64,000 nucleotides of DNA from DASSSY01 sp035708205 (GCA_035708205.1 DASSSY010000003.1:124001-188000); one strand, 5' to 3'; shown: positions 26,334 to 35,599, numbered from the stretch's first letter. The notes: generated by a model not told the origin, from the letters alone. Made by a program: numbers and translations.

Positions 26334-26363
26334 TCTGAAACAGGCTGCCGGCCATAAGCGCCA

Positions 26364-26810
26364 TTATTGAGCGTCATTCTGCCGCATAAATTCCAATATC
26401 GACCGCGCTTCATCATCGGTCAGGTTTTGATCGGGCATCCGAGGAGAGCCCCCGGCAATCAGTTGCTTCAACTCCGGATCGGTATCAATCATTTCATCGG
26501 TATTCGTCAGGTAATTCATGATCCATGCCGGACTATGCTTCCGGGTCAGCCCTTTCCAGCCGGGCCCGACGATTTTTGTATTATCCAGCTTATGGCAGGC
26601 CGCGCATTTCTGATTATAGATCAACCGTCCTTTTTCAACCATTTCCTTGTTCAAAACGCTGTCTAAGACCATCGTTGTAAATTTCCCGATACCGGTTGCC
26701 GGGTTGTAAGGCCCGGAGGGCCTCGTTTTATCTGATGTGGACGAGCCGATGCAAGAGGCAAAAACCATGGCCATAATCATGGCTGCGGATACTGATGTCA
26801 AGATTTTCAT
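26364..26810 (-). CDS. Class I c-type cytochrome lipoprotein
   Basis: Exported heme protein. Residues 1-20 form a lipoprotein signal (VFASCIGSS, Cys near residue 20). One heme-c site, CAACHK, lies in the middle, followed by IVGPGWKGLTRKH, and the axial methionine is probably in SPRMPDQNLTDDEARSIL near the C-terminus. The single domain of about 85 residues is of the mitochondrial cytochrome c type. It probably shuttles electrons at the periplasmic membrane surface. It is convergent with the methyltransferase gene. A CcmC-like maturation protein is encoded about 10 kb away. Confidence 0.92.
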   Translation of the reverse strand: MKILTSVSAAMIMAMVFASCIGSSTSDKTRPSGPYNPATGIGKFTTMVLDSVLNKEMVEKGRLIYNQKCAACHKLDNTKIVGPGWKGLTRKHSPAWIMNYLTNTDEMIDTDPELKQLIAGGSPRMPDQNLTDDEARSILEFMRQNDAQ

Positions 26811-26832
26811 GATGATATAATTACAAGCGCGG

Positions 26833-26840
26833 CAAAGTTA
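26833..26840 (-). promoter_or_regulatory. -7 promoter element of the cytochrome c gene
   Basis: On the minus strand this is TAACTTTG, a perfect TAnnTTTG match 22 bases before the ATG. Confidence 0.6.
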
Positions 26841-26878
26841 CTTCAGGAAGTCGAGCACACCCATAAAAAAACATCCCC

Positions 26879-26886
26879 TACCTTTG
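26879..26886 (+). promoter_or_regulatory. -7 promoter element of the glycosyltransferase gene
   Basis: TACCTTTG is a perfect match. The next ATG at 26906 is the first start codon after a plausible transcription start, which argues against the upstream TTG at 26891. Confidence 0.6.
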
Positions 26887-26905
26887 TCTTTTGCCGAAAA
26901 GTTTC

Positions 26906-28102
26906 ATGAAGCTACTATTTACCGCTAACAGATTTCCCTACCCGCCCTATCGCGGCGACAAGCTGAAGATCTTCCACCTGGCAAGGATCCTGTCTCAGGA
27001 CCATGAGTTACATTTGATCACTTTTTTGCAGGATAACCGGGACCGTCAATTTTTACCCGAATTAGAAAAATACTTTACAAAAATCCATCTTGTTCCCTTA
27101 TCCAAAACACAGAGCTATATCAACTGCCTGAAAGCCGTTTTTTCACAAATGCCCTTCCAGGCATATTATTTCAAATCGGCAAGAATGGCGGCCGCTATTT
27201 CAGCGCTGCATACGCAGGAACGCTTTGATGCCGTTCATGTGCAACATTTACGCATGGCGCAGTACTGGGCCCGTTTCAATGACATCCCCCGGATCCTGGA
27301 CCTGCCGGATGCCTATTCGCTTTACTGGAAACGACGTATCAAAGCGCTTTCGGGCATCCAAAGATGGTTTGCCAGGACGGAACAACGGCGGGTATACCGG
27401 TATGAGCAGGTCCTGGGAAAATATGATTTAACCCTGGTTTGCTCCAAAGAAGACCGCAATTATCTAATGGCGGAGCATCACTTGAAAAACATTGACATTT
27501 TGCCTAACGGTGTGGATACCGACGCTTTCGCCGGCGACCATGATTACCGGCAGAACAATATTATCCTGTTTACGGGAAATATGGACTATGCGCCCAATGT
27601 GGATGCCGTCATTTATTTCAGCAAAGAGATCTTTCCCGCAATACGGCAACGGTTTCCCGGTACAAAATTTGTTATCGCCGGGCAAAGACCCGTCAAAAAG
27701 GTGCTTGATCTCGCAGGGCCGGCTATTGAGGTGACGGGGTTTGTAAAGGACCTTAGCATGCTGTATCGCAGGGCGGCCATCGTGGTGGCCCCCCTGCGCT
27801 TTGGTGCCGGCACGCAAAATAAGGTCCTGGAAGCTATGGCTATGGGCGTACCGGTCGTGAGCGGCCGGATCGGTTTTGAAGGTCTCGGCATCCGGTCGGG
27901 AGAAGGCGTGATCCTGGCCACGGCCACAGGGCCGTTTATTGAAAGCTGCTGCAGGCTCCTGTCCGATGCGGCCTTAAGGAAGGCAACGGGCGAAAAGGGG
28001 AAAGCCAGGATCAGGGAAAATTTCGCCTGGCCGGTCATTGCCCGGAAACTGGAATCACGCTTTAAAAAAATTATTCCCGGTACTTTCGAAAATAATGAAT
28101 GA
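26906..28102 (+). CDS. GT4-type glycosyltransferase
   Basis: Two Rossmann-like domains of the GT-B fold. The N-terminus MKLLFTANRFPYPPYRGDKL resembles sugar transferases that act on surface polysaccharides. The C-terminal nucleotide-sugar domain has DILPNGVDTDAF, ILFTGNMDYAPN and the acidic site region GAGTQNKVLEAMAMGVPVV, in which the E-x7-E motif is modified to K-x-x-E. 398 residues, no signal peptide, so it is cytoplasmic and probably membrane-associated. I start at ATG 26906, just after the promoter element. No other polysaccharide genes are adjacent, so the product is unknown. Confidence 0.88.
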   Translation: MKLLFTANRFPYPPYRGDKLKIFHLARILSQDHELHLITFLQDNRDRQFLPELEKYFTKIHLVPLSKTQSYINCLKAVFSQMPFQAYYFKSARMAAAISALHTQERFDAVHVQHLRMAQYWARFNDIPRILDLPDAYSLYWKRRIKALSGIQRWFARTEQRRVYRYEQVLGKYDLTLVCSKEDRNYLMAEHHLKNIDILPNGVDTDAFAGDHDYRQNNIILFTGNMDYAPNVDAVIYFSKEIFPAIRQRFPGTKFVIAGQRPVKKVLDLAGPAIEVTGFVKDLSMLYRRAAIVVAPLRFGAGTQNKVLEAMAMGVPVVSGRIGFEGLGIRSGEGVILATATGPFIESCCRLLSDAALRKATGEKGKARIRENFAWPVIARKLESRFKKIIPGTFENNE

Positions 28103-28117
28103 CCTTCATTTTTATTG

Positions 28118-28125
28118 TAACTTTG
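28118..28125 (+). promoter_or_regulatory. -7 promoter element of rpiB
   Basis: TAACTTTG, a perfect match 8 bases before the ATG at 28134. It supports that start over upstream in-frame codons. Confidence 0.55.
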
Positions 28126-28133
28126 CCGCTGTT

Positions 28134-28580
28134 ATGCAGCTCGAATTTAATCACAATTTACCGATTGCCATAGGTTCAGACCATGCCGGCTTCGAATATA
28201 AGGAAGCCATAAAAAAGCAATTGGAAATACTGGGTAAAAAAGTCGTTGATTTAGGTACCCATTCCGCCGAATCTACGGATTACCCCGATTATGCCCATCC
28301 GGTAGCGGAAATGGTGGCGAAAGAAGAAGGTACGGCGGGCATTTTGATCTGCGGCAGCGGAAATGGGGTATGCATGACCGCTAACAAGCACGCGGCCGTC
28401 AGGGCGGCGCTTTGCTGGAATGAAGAATTAGCCATGCTGGCCCGGCAACACAACAATGCGAATATTATCTGCCTTCCGGCCAGGTTTGTGAGCCTGGCAC
28501 AAGCCGAGCAAATGGTGAAGATCTTTTTGAACACCTCTTTTGAAGGCGGTCGTCATGAGCGCCGCGTCAACAAAATTTAA
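28134..28580 (+). CDS. rpiB: Ribose 5-phosphate isomerase B
   Basis: Interconverts ribose-5-phosphate and ribulose-5-phosphate in the pentose phosphate pathway. The fold signature AIGSDHAGFEYKEAIKKQL carries the Asp-His of the phosphate/substrate site. DLGTHSAESTDYPDYAH and ILICGSGNGVCMTANKHAAVR include the catalytic Cys and the anion-hole loop. ARQHNNANIICLPARF completes the family pattern. 148 residues from ATG 28134, normal length. The next gene begins 28 bases later. Confidence 0.95.
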   Translation: MQLEFNHNLPIAIGSDHAGFEYKEAIKKQLEILGKKVVDLGTHSAESTDYPDYAHPVAEMVAKEEGTAGILICGSGNGVCMTANKHAAVRAALCWNEELAMLARQHNNANIICLPARFVSLAQAEQMVKIFLNTSFEGGRHERRVNKI

Positions 28581-28608
28581 GGTCAAATTTCAATAAATCG
28601 GAAATTCC

Positions 28609-29460
28609 TTGAGCATCATCCGCACATTCCTGGAGAAAAGAGGGCTGAATCCAAACGGAGAAATGAACTTCATGGAGCATATCGAAGTGTTCCGCTGGCA
28701 TCTTATCCGTTCGCTGATAGCTGTCCTCATTTGTTCCATTATAGCCTTTATCAACATTGACTTCATTTTTGACAAAATCATTTTAGGGCCCGCCAGCCAG
28801 CATTTCATTGCGTATAAATGGCTCTGCGGCATGGGCAAATTCCTGCATATATCTGTATTGTGCCTTCCGCCGCTGCAAATAAAATTCCAAAGTACGGAGC
28901 TTTCCGGCCAGTTCATGATGTCTTTTTCATCATCATTCATGATCGGCTTTATTGTGGCCTTCCCGTATATTTTCTGGGAGTTCTGGCGCTTTATCAGGCC
29001 GGCGCTTAAAAAACATGAATTGAAATATGCCCGCGGTATTGTCTTTTGGTCTTCACTGCTTTTCTTTATCGGGGTACTGTTCGCTTATTTCCTCATCGCG
29101 CCGTTTACCATCAATTTCTTTACCAACTACCAGCTCAGCCCGAAGTTTGAAAACATTTTCACGATAGGCAATTATTATTCCACCTTAAGCGATCTGATCC
29201 TTGGCTTAGGCTTAGTATTTGAGCTGCCGGTACTGGTTTATTTCCTGTCCCGCATCGGGGTGATCACGCCCAAGTTCCTGAAAAATACCCGCCGGTATGC
29301 CTATGTTATCATTATGGTCGTCGCGGCGGTCATTACCCCCCCGGACTGGTTCAGCATTTTCCTGGTAGCCGTCCCGCTGGTCATCCTTTATGAAATGAGC
29401 ATCATTATTTGCGGAAGAATCGTTAAATCAAAAAAAGCCGAGGAAAAATTAGGCTGGTAA
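28609..29460 (+). CDS. tatC: Sec-independent protein translocase TatC
   Basis: Core of the twin-arginine translocase that exports folded proteins. Six membrane helices in 283 residues. The N-terminal EHIEVFRWHLIRSLIAVL matches the hL.ELR.Rl signature. The family features FYFSF-like region, FPYIFWEFWRFIRPALKKHE, and FEN...GNYYSTLSDLILGLGLVFELPV are all present. The start is a TTG at 28609; the nearest ATG (28666) would still keep the first conserved segment, so the N-terminal 19 residues are uncertain, though Bacteroidota TatC often has such an extension. No tatA is seen here. Confidence 0.94.
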   Translation: MSIIRTFLEKRGLNPNGEMNFMEHIEVFRWHLIRSLIAVLICSIIAFINIDFIFDKIILGPASQHFIAYKWLCGMGKFLHISVLCLPPLQIKFQSTELSGQFMMSFSSSFMIGFIVAFPYIFWEFWRFIRPALKKHELKYARGIVFWSSLLFFIGVLFAYFLIAPFTINFFTNYQLSPKFENIFTIGNYYSTLSDLILGLGLVFELPVLVYFLSRIGVITPKFLKNTRRYAYVIIMVVAAVITPPDWFSIFLVAVPLVILYEMSIIICGRIVKSKKAEEKLGW

Positions 29461-29474
29461 AGGCTTTATTTCCC

Positions 29475-29482
29475 TACTTTTG
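29475..29482 (+). promoter_or_regulatory. -7 promoter element of ddl
   Basis: TACTTTTG, a perfect TAnnTTTG match 64 bases before the ddl ATG. Confidence 0.5.
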
Positions 29483-29546
29483 AGGCAGGAACTCAAAATA
29501 TTTTTCAATCTTTGTTTTTGAATCCGTTTCTTTACCTAAAGGATAT

Positions 29547-30533
29547 ATGAGAAAGAAAATTGCACTAGTTGCAGGTGGCTATTCCGGCGAGTCCGTCATT
29601 TCGCTGGCATCGGCAAAAACCATCCGGCAAAACCTGGATGCTGATCTGTATGAGACTTATTTGATCATCGTAGAAAGGCAATCATGGTGGCACGAGTCTG
29701 CCGGCAACGGCCGGGTTGAGATCGATAAAAACGATTTCTCATTAACCCTTGGCGGGGAAAAGATCACCTTTGACCTGGCTTTTATTGCCATTCACGGATC
29801 GCCCGGCGAAGACGGAAAATTACAGGGCTATTTTGACCTGATCGGGATGCCCTACTCTACCTGCAGCACCCTGATCTCCGCCGTAACCTTCAATAAAGCT
29901 TTGTGTAATAACGCGCTGCGTTCCTGCCATGTGACCAATATCGCGCATTCGGTTCTGCTGCATAAAAAACGTTCTTTTTCTCTGGGGTCGATTTTAGAAA
30001 CCTTAACCTTTCCCGTTTTTGTCAAACCTAATGAAAGCGGCTCCAGCCTTGGGGTAAGCAAAATAAGCCAGCCGGCCAACATTCTCCCGGCCATCGACAA
30101 AGCCTTTGCCGAAAGCGACCAGATATTAATCGAAGAATTTATAGAAGGCACTGAATTAACCATCGGCGTTTATCGTTCAAAAGGGGCCGTCCATACTTTA
30201 CCGGCAACGGAATTGGTCAGTAAAAACGAATTTTTCGATTACGAAGCCAAATATACCAAAGGCGTTACCGATGAAATCACACCGGCACGTATTTCGCCGG
30301 ACATTAAAGACCTTCTGGAAAGAACGGCCAAATCAATTTATGAAGCCTTGCATTGCGAGGGCATGGTACGCATCGATTTCATTCTCCAAAAGGACAGTCA
30401 TAAGCTGTATTTCCTGGAAGTGAATACCGTACCGGGGCAAAGCGAAAACAGCCTGATTCCCCAGCAAATTGCAGCGGCTGGCCTCAGCTTAAAAGAATTT
30501 TACGGCAACCTGATCGAAGAACTTTTATCCTGA
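29547..30533 (+). CDS. ddl: D-alanine--D-alanine ligase
   Basis: ATP-grasp enzyme making the D-Ala-D-Ala dipeptide for peptidoglycan. N-terminal glycine-rich start VAGGYSGESVISLASA; first ligase signature HGSPGEDGKLQGYFDLIGMP (family HG.gEDG..QG.le...ipY); ATP-grasp lysine region FPVFVKPNESGSSLGVSK; metal/substrate site MVRIDFILQ with FLEVNTVPGQSENSLIPQQ (family EvNt.PG.t..Sl.P). 328 residues. The following PASTA-protein gene starts 5 bases after the stop, so the pair is probably cotranscribed and both serve the cell wall. Confidence 0.95.
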   Translation: MRKKIALVAGGYSGESVISLASAKTIRQNLDADLYETYLIIVERQSWWHESAGNGRVEIDKNDFSLTLGGEKITFDLAFIAIHGSPGEDGKLQGYFDLIGMPYSTCSTLISAVTFNKALCNNALRSCHVTNIAHSVLLHKKRSFSLGSILETLTFPVFVKPNESGSSLGVSKISQPANILPAIDKAFAESDQILIEEFIEGTELTIGVYRSKGAVHTLPATELVSKNEFFDYEAKYTKGVTDEITPARISPDIKDLLERTAKSIYEALHCEGMVRIDFILQKDSHKLYFLEVNTVPGQSENSLIPQQIAAAGLSLKEFYGNLIEELLS

Positions 30534-30538
30534 AAAAG

Positions 30539-31351
30539 ATGGACAAGATGACAAAAAAAACGGCACAAAAGCGACCACTGCATAAGACCTTTGTATTTAA
30601 TCTGGGGGTGATCATACTGGTTTGCATCGTCCTGTACTGGATGTTTTTTTCGTCATTAAGCTGGTTCACCCGCCATGGAGAATCCGTAAGCATTCCGCAG
30701 CTAAAAGGTCTGAGCCTGGCCGATGCCGAACGGCTTACAGACCCCTATGGCTTTAACTTAGAGGTGGACTCAACCTATGTGCCGGGCCAAAGACCACTCA
30801 CCGTTTTATCGCAACAACCCGATCCCGGCTTTAAAGTCAAGAAAGGCCATACCCTGTTCATTACCGTCAACAAAACCGTACCGCCCACCATTCCCATGCC
30901 CTCGCTGGTCAATCTTTCCTACCGGAGCGCCGTCATGCTGCTGGAAACCAGCAAGCTGATCTTAAAAGATACCATTATCAAACCGGATATGGCCCAGGGT
31001 GCCGTACTGGAACAGCTATATAACGGGCAGCCCATTAAACCCGGCACGGCCATTCCCCAGGGAAGCGGTATTACACTAGTGGTAGGCAGCGGTATGGGGC
31101 AAACCAGGATGAATGTACCCAATATTATCGGGATGAGCTACCCTGAAGCCGTCGCCCTGCTGAGCGGCAGCAACCTGAACTACAATGTTTCTTTTGACGG
31201 CACGGTTACGGATACTCAAAGCGCCGTAGTGTACCTCCAGAGCCCGATGGCCGTCAATGACAGTACCCAGAGCCCCAACAGCATTCAGGAAGGCATGATC
31301 ATTAATTTCCGTGTCCGGCAGCGCAGCGATGATGAAACTCAGGAGCAATAG
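30539..31351 (+). CDS. PASTA-domain membrane protein
   Basis: A short cytoplasmic N-terminus rich in Lys/Arg, one membrane helix (FVFNLGVIILVCIVLYWMFF) and then three PASTA repeats on the periplasmic side: about residues 50-110 (VSIPQLKGLSLADAERL), 115-185 and 190-260 (MNVPNIIGMSYPEAVALLSG). PASTA domains bind peptidoglycan or beta-lactams in other proteins. There is no kinase or transpeptidase domain; 270 residues in all. Position after ddl suggests a cell-wall role. Such ddl-PASTA pairs are usual in Bacteroidota. Confidence 0.88.
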   Translation: MDKMTKKTAQKRPLHKTFVFNLGVIILVCIVLYWMFFSSLSWFTRHGESVSIPQLKGLSLADAERLTDPYGFNLEVDSTYVPGQRPLTVLSQQPDPGFKVKKGHTLFITVNKTVPPTIPMPSLVNLSYRSAVMLLETSKLILKDTIIKPDMAQGAVLEQLYNGQPIKPGTAIPQGSGITLVVGSGMGQTRMNVPNIIGMSYPEAVALLSGSNLNYNVSFDGTVTDTQSAVVYLQSPMAVNDSTQSPNSIQEGMIINFRVRQRSDDETQEQ

Positions 31352-31727
31352 CGCGAAATCTCAGGGATGACAAGTCATGCCTTTCGGATATTTATTTGAC
31401 CCAAAGACCTTTTATCGCGCTATCTAGAACCAGGCCCTTCGGTGGGCTCCTCATCAGCCCGGACATCGCGGAGGATGATGCCCCATAATTGCAGAAATGG
31501 TATCAGTGATGAAGCGCTGCGTTCTGGCTTTCAATGGGACATACCCGTCATAGACATCCGTTCCAGGATCTTACATCCCCCAAAACGACCGAAGAACAAA
31601 TATATCAAAGGGCCCCGGCCGCTTTTTCAAAAAATTTCGCTGACCGTTTTCCCTTAAAGAAAAAATAATATTGCGCGGGACGCCATACACCATTCCTGGT
31701 ACCTGCAGATGGCATGCATAAGAATCT
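31352..31727. other. Non-coding gap, nothing identified
   Basis: About 375 bases between the PASTA gene and the next promoter. I read all frames: open stretches exist (for example one ending PLKKK on the plus strand near 31670), but none has a recognisable motif and most are broken by stops. It may be the worn remnant of a gene, but I cannot name one. Confidence 0.4.
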
Positions 31728-31735
31728 TATCTTTG
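31728..31735 (+). promoter_or_regulatory. -7 promoter element before the secreted protein / TonB receptor pair
   Basis: TATCTTTG, a perfect TAnnTTTG match 32 bases before the ATG at 31768. Confidence 0.55.
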
Positions 31736-31767
31736 ACGCACCAACATAAAGGTCAAAAACACTGGTT

Positions 31768-33228
31768 ATGAATATTTCGCTAAAACTATTTTCCCTGTTG
31801 TTCACGTTCATCCTGGTAATGGGGCCCGGCAGGCATGCTCATGCCCAGGACATTTATTATTCGAAAGAAGAACGGTTCAATTTCCAGAACGGAGATTATT
31901 CGGTTATTGGCCAGACCGGTCACTATATCTATACTTATTCAGCCTCCAACAAAGGCTATTTTTTAAACGCTTACAACGATTCCATGGCCTTAGAGGCCAA
32001 GATCGCGCTGGACTTTTTCCCGGAAAGGGTCGCCGATGCCCAATTCATCAATTACCCGGACCAGATCATTGTCCTTTTCCAGGCGGAAATGCGCAATTAT
32101 ATTGTTCAGTATGCCGCCTTGCTGGATGACCGGGCCCTGCTCATCCATAAGCCCATAGCCATTGATTCCGTTAAAAGCTCCTGGTTTGGCGGGAGCCAGA
32201 AATATTTTTCCGTCACGGTCAGCCCGGACAAAAGCAAGATCATGGTCTATGGCCTGGGCAAAAAGGACCTGAGCGCCACGCTGATCGATAACGGGCTTCA
32301 TATCCTGCATCACGGACGCCATAATATTTCTTCATCAGGTAATGACAATATTCATCAGGCGCTCCTGGATAATAGCGGAAGGTTCTATTTTTCTATTGCC
32401 GCCGAAGCGGGCAACAAAGATTATGCCGCCGATTTTCATTTGTACCAGCTATCGGAAGACGGCCATAATTTAGGGGAAAAAATGTTCCCTGCTGACCAGC
32501 AGTATTATTCCGGCCTGTATAGTAAAATCAACAGGGCCAACGGCCAGATCTATTCCGCCGGCTTTTATTCAGGCCATAAAAACGGCAACCTGGAAGGGGT
32601 GATCTACTTCACTTACGACCCTGGGAACCGTAATTTCTCAAATATAAAAAGGATTCCCTTTACCAAAGAGGTCCTTAACGACGCCGATACCCGGAACAAA
32701 AAGAAAGCTTTTAATGATGAGCAGGTCAGGGACCTGGTTATCAAGAATGACGGAGGCTTTCTCCTGGTTTCGGAAGACGCCTATGTGAGCAGCCGGACAG
32801 AGATGACACCGGGATGGGGCTATTATTCCTGGTATTACGCGCCGGTTTACCCGGACAGGACCATTTATGAATACCATTACGGAGATGTGCTCATTATGGA
32901 CTTTGATACCCGGGGCACTATTCAATGGCACCGGTTTATCCGGAAAGACCAATATTCGCAGGACGATAACGGCATTTTTTCATCCTACGCGTTCCTGAAC
33001 TCAGGTTCTTCACTGGTTTTCCTGTACAATGATTTCAATAACCGCTCCAGCAGCATCAAGGTAGCGGCCATGGACGCTGCCGGGCAGCTACAGCTGCAAA
33101 CCTTAAACACCGGGAATATCGGCAATGCGGACTGGCTGCCCCGAAAGGCCGTTCAGGTAGATAAGGCCACCTGGGTCATTCCCGTTCTTAACCGCAATAA
33201 CCTATTCTTTGCCAAAGTCGTCTTTTAA
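31768..33228 (+). CDS. Secreted protein of unknown function
   Basis: 486 residues with a clear signal peptide (LKLFSLLFTFILVMGPGRHAHA, cleavage near AHA-QD). The rest is rich in beta-strand patterns and aromatic residues and has repeated blocks of a length compatible with a beta-propeller, but I see no diagnostic motif. There is no T9SS tail and no lipobox, so it is probably periplasmic. It ends 13 bases before a TonB-dependent receptor, which suggests that the two are cotranscribed and work together at the outer membrane (inference). Confidence 0.72.
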   Translation: MNISLKLFSLLFTFILVMGPGRHAHAQDIYYSKEERFNFQNGDYSVIGQTGHYIYTYSASNKGYFLNAYNDSMALEAKIALDFFPERVADAQFINYPDQIIVLFQAEMRNYIVQYAALLDDRALLIHKPIAIDSVKSSWFGGSQKYFSVTVSPDKSKIMVYGLGKKDLSATLIDNGLHILHHGRHNISSSGNDNIHQALLDNSGRFYFSIAAEAGNKDYAADFHLYQLSEDGHNLGEKMFPADQQYYSGLYSKINRANGQIYSAGFYSGHKNGNLEGVIYFTYDPGNRNFSNIKRIPFTKEVLNDADTRNKKKAFNDEQVRDLVIKNDGGFLLVSEDAYVSSRTEMTPGWGYYSWYYAPVYPDRTIYEYHYGDVLIMDFDTRGTIQWHRFIRKDQYSQDDNGIFSSYAFLNSGSSLVFLYNDFNNRSSSIKVAAMDAAGQLQLQTLNTGNIGNADWLPRKAVQVDKATWVIPVLNRNNLFFAKVVF

Positions 33229-33241
33229 CGCCTATCGATCC

Positions 33242-35599
33242 ATGCTCCGGAAGCCAATCCTGTTATTTTGCCTGGCGCTGCTTTGCGCCGCCCATATAGC
33301 CCTGGCACAAAAAAAATATACGGTCAGCGGCTATGTCAGGGAGGCCGGTAGCGGTGAAAGCCTTACCGGTGCGGCCGTATATATTACCGGTGGTCAGGCA
33401 GGCGTCACCAGTAACGCTTACGGCTTTTATTCGCTTTCCCTTCCTGCGGGGCAATATCAGCTTACCATAAGCTTTACCGGCTATGAAAGCCAGACCGTAA
33501 CGCTCAACCTGATAAGCAACCAGGCCAAAGATTTCAGCCTTAGCCGCGACCGGCAGCAATTAAAGGAAATCACCATCAGCGCCCGGGCGGCAGACCAAAA
33601 TGTGAAAAGTACCCAGATGGGCGCCGTCACCCTGGACGTCGCCAAGATAAAAAAACTGCCGGTCCTGTTCGGCGAGACCGATGTGATGAAAACGCTCCAG
33701 CTCCTGCCGGGCGTGCAGGCCGCCGGCGAAGGCAACGCGGGCTTTTATATCCGTGGCGGCGGGCCTGATCAGAACCTTGTGCTCTTGGACAACACGACCA
33801 TATACAACACCGGGCACATGTTCGGCTTTTTTTCCGTTTTCAACGGCGATGCCATTAAAAATGTAACGCTCATCAAGGGTGTTGCACCGGCCAATTACGG
33901 CGGCCGGCTGTCTTCCGTAGTAGACGTAGAGATGAAGGACGGTAATAAGGAACAATTTAAAGGCTCCGGGGGCATCGGGCTGATCTCCTCCAGGCTGACC
34001 CTGGAAGGCCCCATGCTTAAGCATAAAAGCTCTTTTATGCTTTCCGGCAGAAGAACGTACATTGATGTGCTGAGCAAACCCTTTATTAAAGGGAAGATGA
34101 AAGGTACCGGCTATTATTTCTACGACCTCAATTTAAAAGCCGATCTCATTGCCGGTAAAAAGGACCATATTTTCCTGAGCGGCTACTTCGGGAAAGACGT
34201 CTTTACCTTTCACAGCAAAGGTGGGACCTTTAATGTCCATATTCCCTGGGGAAATGCCACGGCAAGCATGCGCTGGAACCACCAGTTCGGCCCAAAGCTA
34301 TTTTTAAACACGACGGCCATTTTTAACGATTACCGTTTTGCTTTCAACGGCGAACAAAATGACTTCAATATCGGCTTCCGCTCCGCCATCCGCGACTGGA
34401 CGGGCAAGGTCGGTTTTGATTACTATCCCGGCCCCCGGCATCACATCCAATTCGGCGGCAATTTCACCAATCACAAATTTGTGCCCAACCAGGCTTCCGG
34501 CAGCAGCGACAGTATGGCCTTCAGCCCGGATAACGCCCTGATCAAACATGCCGATGAAGCCGGACTGTATGCCCTGGACGAATGGAAGCTTTCGGACCGG
34601 CTGGAGATCAACGCGGGGCTGCGCTATTCATGGTTCGGCCAAACCGGGCCATACACCGCTTTCCAGACGGACCAGGACGGCAATAAAATGGACAGCACCG
34701 TCTTTCCTCCCGGCAAAATCGTACAGGCTTACCATGGCCTGGAACCCCGCTTCAGCCTGCGGTACGACCTGGGCGACAACAGCTCCTTAAAAGCCGGTCT
34801 GGGCAAAACCTTCCAGTATCTTTCCCTGGTATCCAACAACGGCAGCACATTGCCTACGGACATATGGGTGCCCAGCACCGCCCTTGTGCAGCCGCAGGTA
34901 GCCTGGCAATACAGCGTTGGCTACTTCCGGAATTTCCTGGACAATGCGCTGGAAACCTCGGTGGAGGTTTATTACAGGAGCCTGGAAAACCAGATCGAAT
35001 ACCGGGCCGGCTATACGCCTACCAGTTTCCGGGACCCGGAGCTGGATTTTGTCTTCGGCAAAGGCCACGCCTATGGCGCGGAATTCTTCGTCCACAAAAC
35101 AAAAGGCAAATTCACCGGCTGGATCGGCTATACCCTCGCCTGGAGCTGGCGGCAATTCCCGGATTTAAATAATGGCGAACGCTTCCCCGCCAAATATGAC
35201 CGGCGCCACGACCTGTCCGTTGTTGCCAGCTATCAGATCAATCCAAAGCTGACCGCTTCGGCCGTCTTTGTTTATGCCAGCGGCAACGCCATTACCCTGC
35301 CCACAGGATATTATTTTATAGAGAACAACCTGGTTGAAGACTTCAGCAAGATCAACGGCTACCGCATCTTTCCCTACCACCGGCTGGACCTTTCCCTGGT
35401 ATATGTGCCGCACCCCGAACGTAAAGGCAGCTGGCAGGGCAGCTGGGCGTTCTCAATTTATAATGTTTACAACCGGAAGAACCCTTACCTCCTGTTTGTG
35501 GACACCAAAGGCACCCTGGCCACCGGCGCGGACGTGATGGTCAAACAGATATCCATCTTTCCCATCATTCCCAGCATTACCTACAATTTCAAGTTTTAA
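33242..35599 (+). CDS. TonB-dependent outer membrane receptor with carboxypeptidase-like N-terminal domain
   Basis: Outer-membrane transporter of 785 residues. Signal peptide (LLFCLALLCAAHIALAQ), then a CarboxypepD_reg-like domain (YTVSGYVREAGSGESLTGAA to about residue 110), a plug domain (VMKTLQLLPGVQAAGEGNAG, FYIRGGGPDQNLVLLDNTTI, FGFFSVFNGDAIKNVTLIKG), and a 22-strand barrel ending in an aromatic residue (YNFKF). I start at ATG 33242; the in-frame ATG at 33209 is inside the preceding gene. It lacks the size and SusD partner of a SusC porin. Ligand unknown; the upstream secreted protein may be its partner. Confidence 0.9.
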   Translation: MLRKPILLFCLALLCAAHIALAQKKYTVSGYVREAGSGESLTGAAVYITGGQAGVTSNAYGFYSLSLPAGQYQLTISFTGYESQTVTLNLISNQAKDFSLSRDRQQLKEITISARAADQNVKSTQMGAVTLDVAKIKKLPVLFGETDVMKTLQLLPGVQAAGEGNAGFYIRGGGPDQNLVLLDNTTIYNTGHMFGFFSVFNGDAIKNVTLIKGVAPANYGGRLSSVVDVEMKDGNKEQFKGSGGIGLISSRLTLEGPMLKHKSSFMLSGRRTYIDVLSKPFIKGKMKGTGYYFYDLNLKADLIAGKKDHIFLSGYFGKDVFTFHSKGGTFNVHIPWGNATASMRWNHQFGPKLFLNTTAIFNDYRFAFNGEQNDFNIGFRSAIRDWTGKVGFDYYPGPRHHIQFGGNFTNHKFVPNQASGSSDSMAFSPDNALIKHADEAGLYALDEWKLSDRLEINAGLRYSWFGQTGPYTAFQTDQDGNKMDSTVFPPGKIVQAYHGLEPRFSLRYDLGDNSSLKAGLGKTFQYLSLVSNNGSTLPTDIWVPSTALVQPQVAWQYSVGYFRNFLDNALETSVEVYYRSLENQIEYRAGYTPTSFRDPELDFVFGKGHAYGAEFFVHKTKGKFTGWIGYTLAWSWRQFPDLNNGERFPAKYDRRHDLSVVASYQINPKLTASAVFVYASGNAITLPTGYYFIENNLVEDFSKINGYRIFPYHRLDLSLVYVPHPERKGSWQGSWAFSIYNVYNRKNPYLLFVDTKGTLATGADVMVKQISIFPIIPSITYNFKF

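Noticed and set aside
33242..35599. A SusC/SusD polysaccharide-utilisation pair
   Set aside because: The receptor is shorter than SusC, no SusD follows, and no glycoside hydrolase is nearby.
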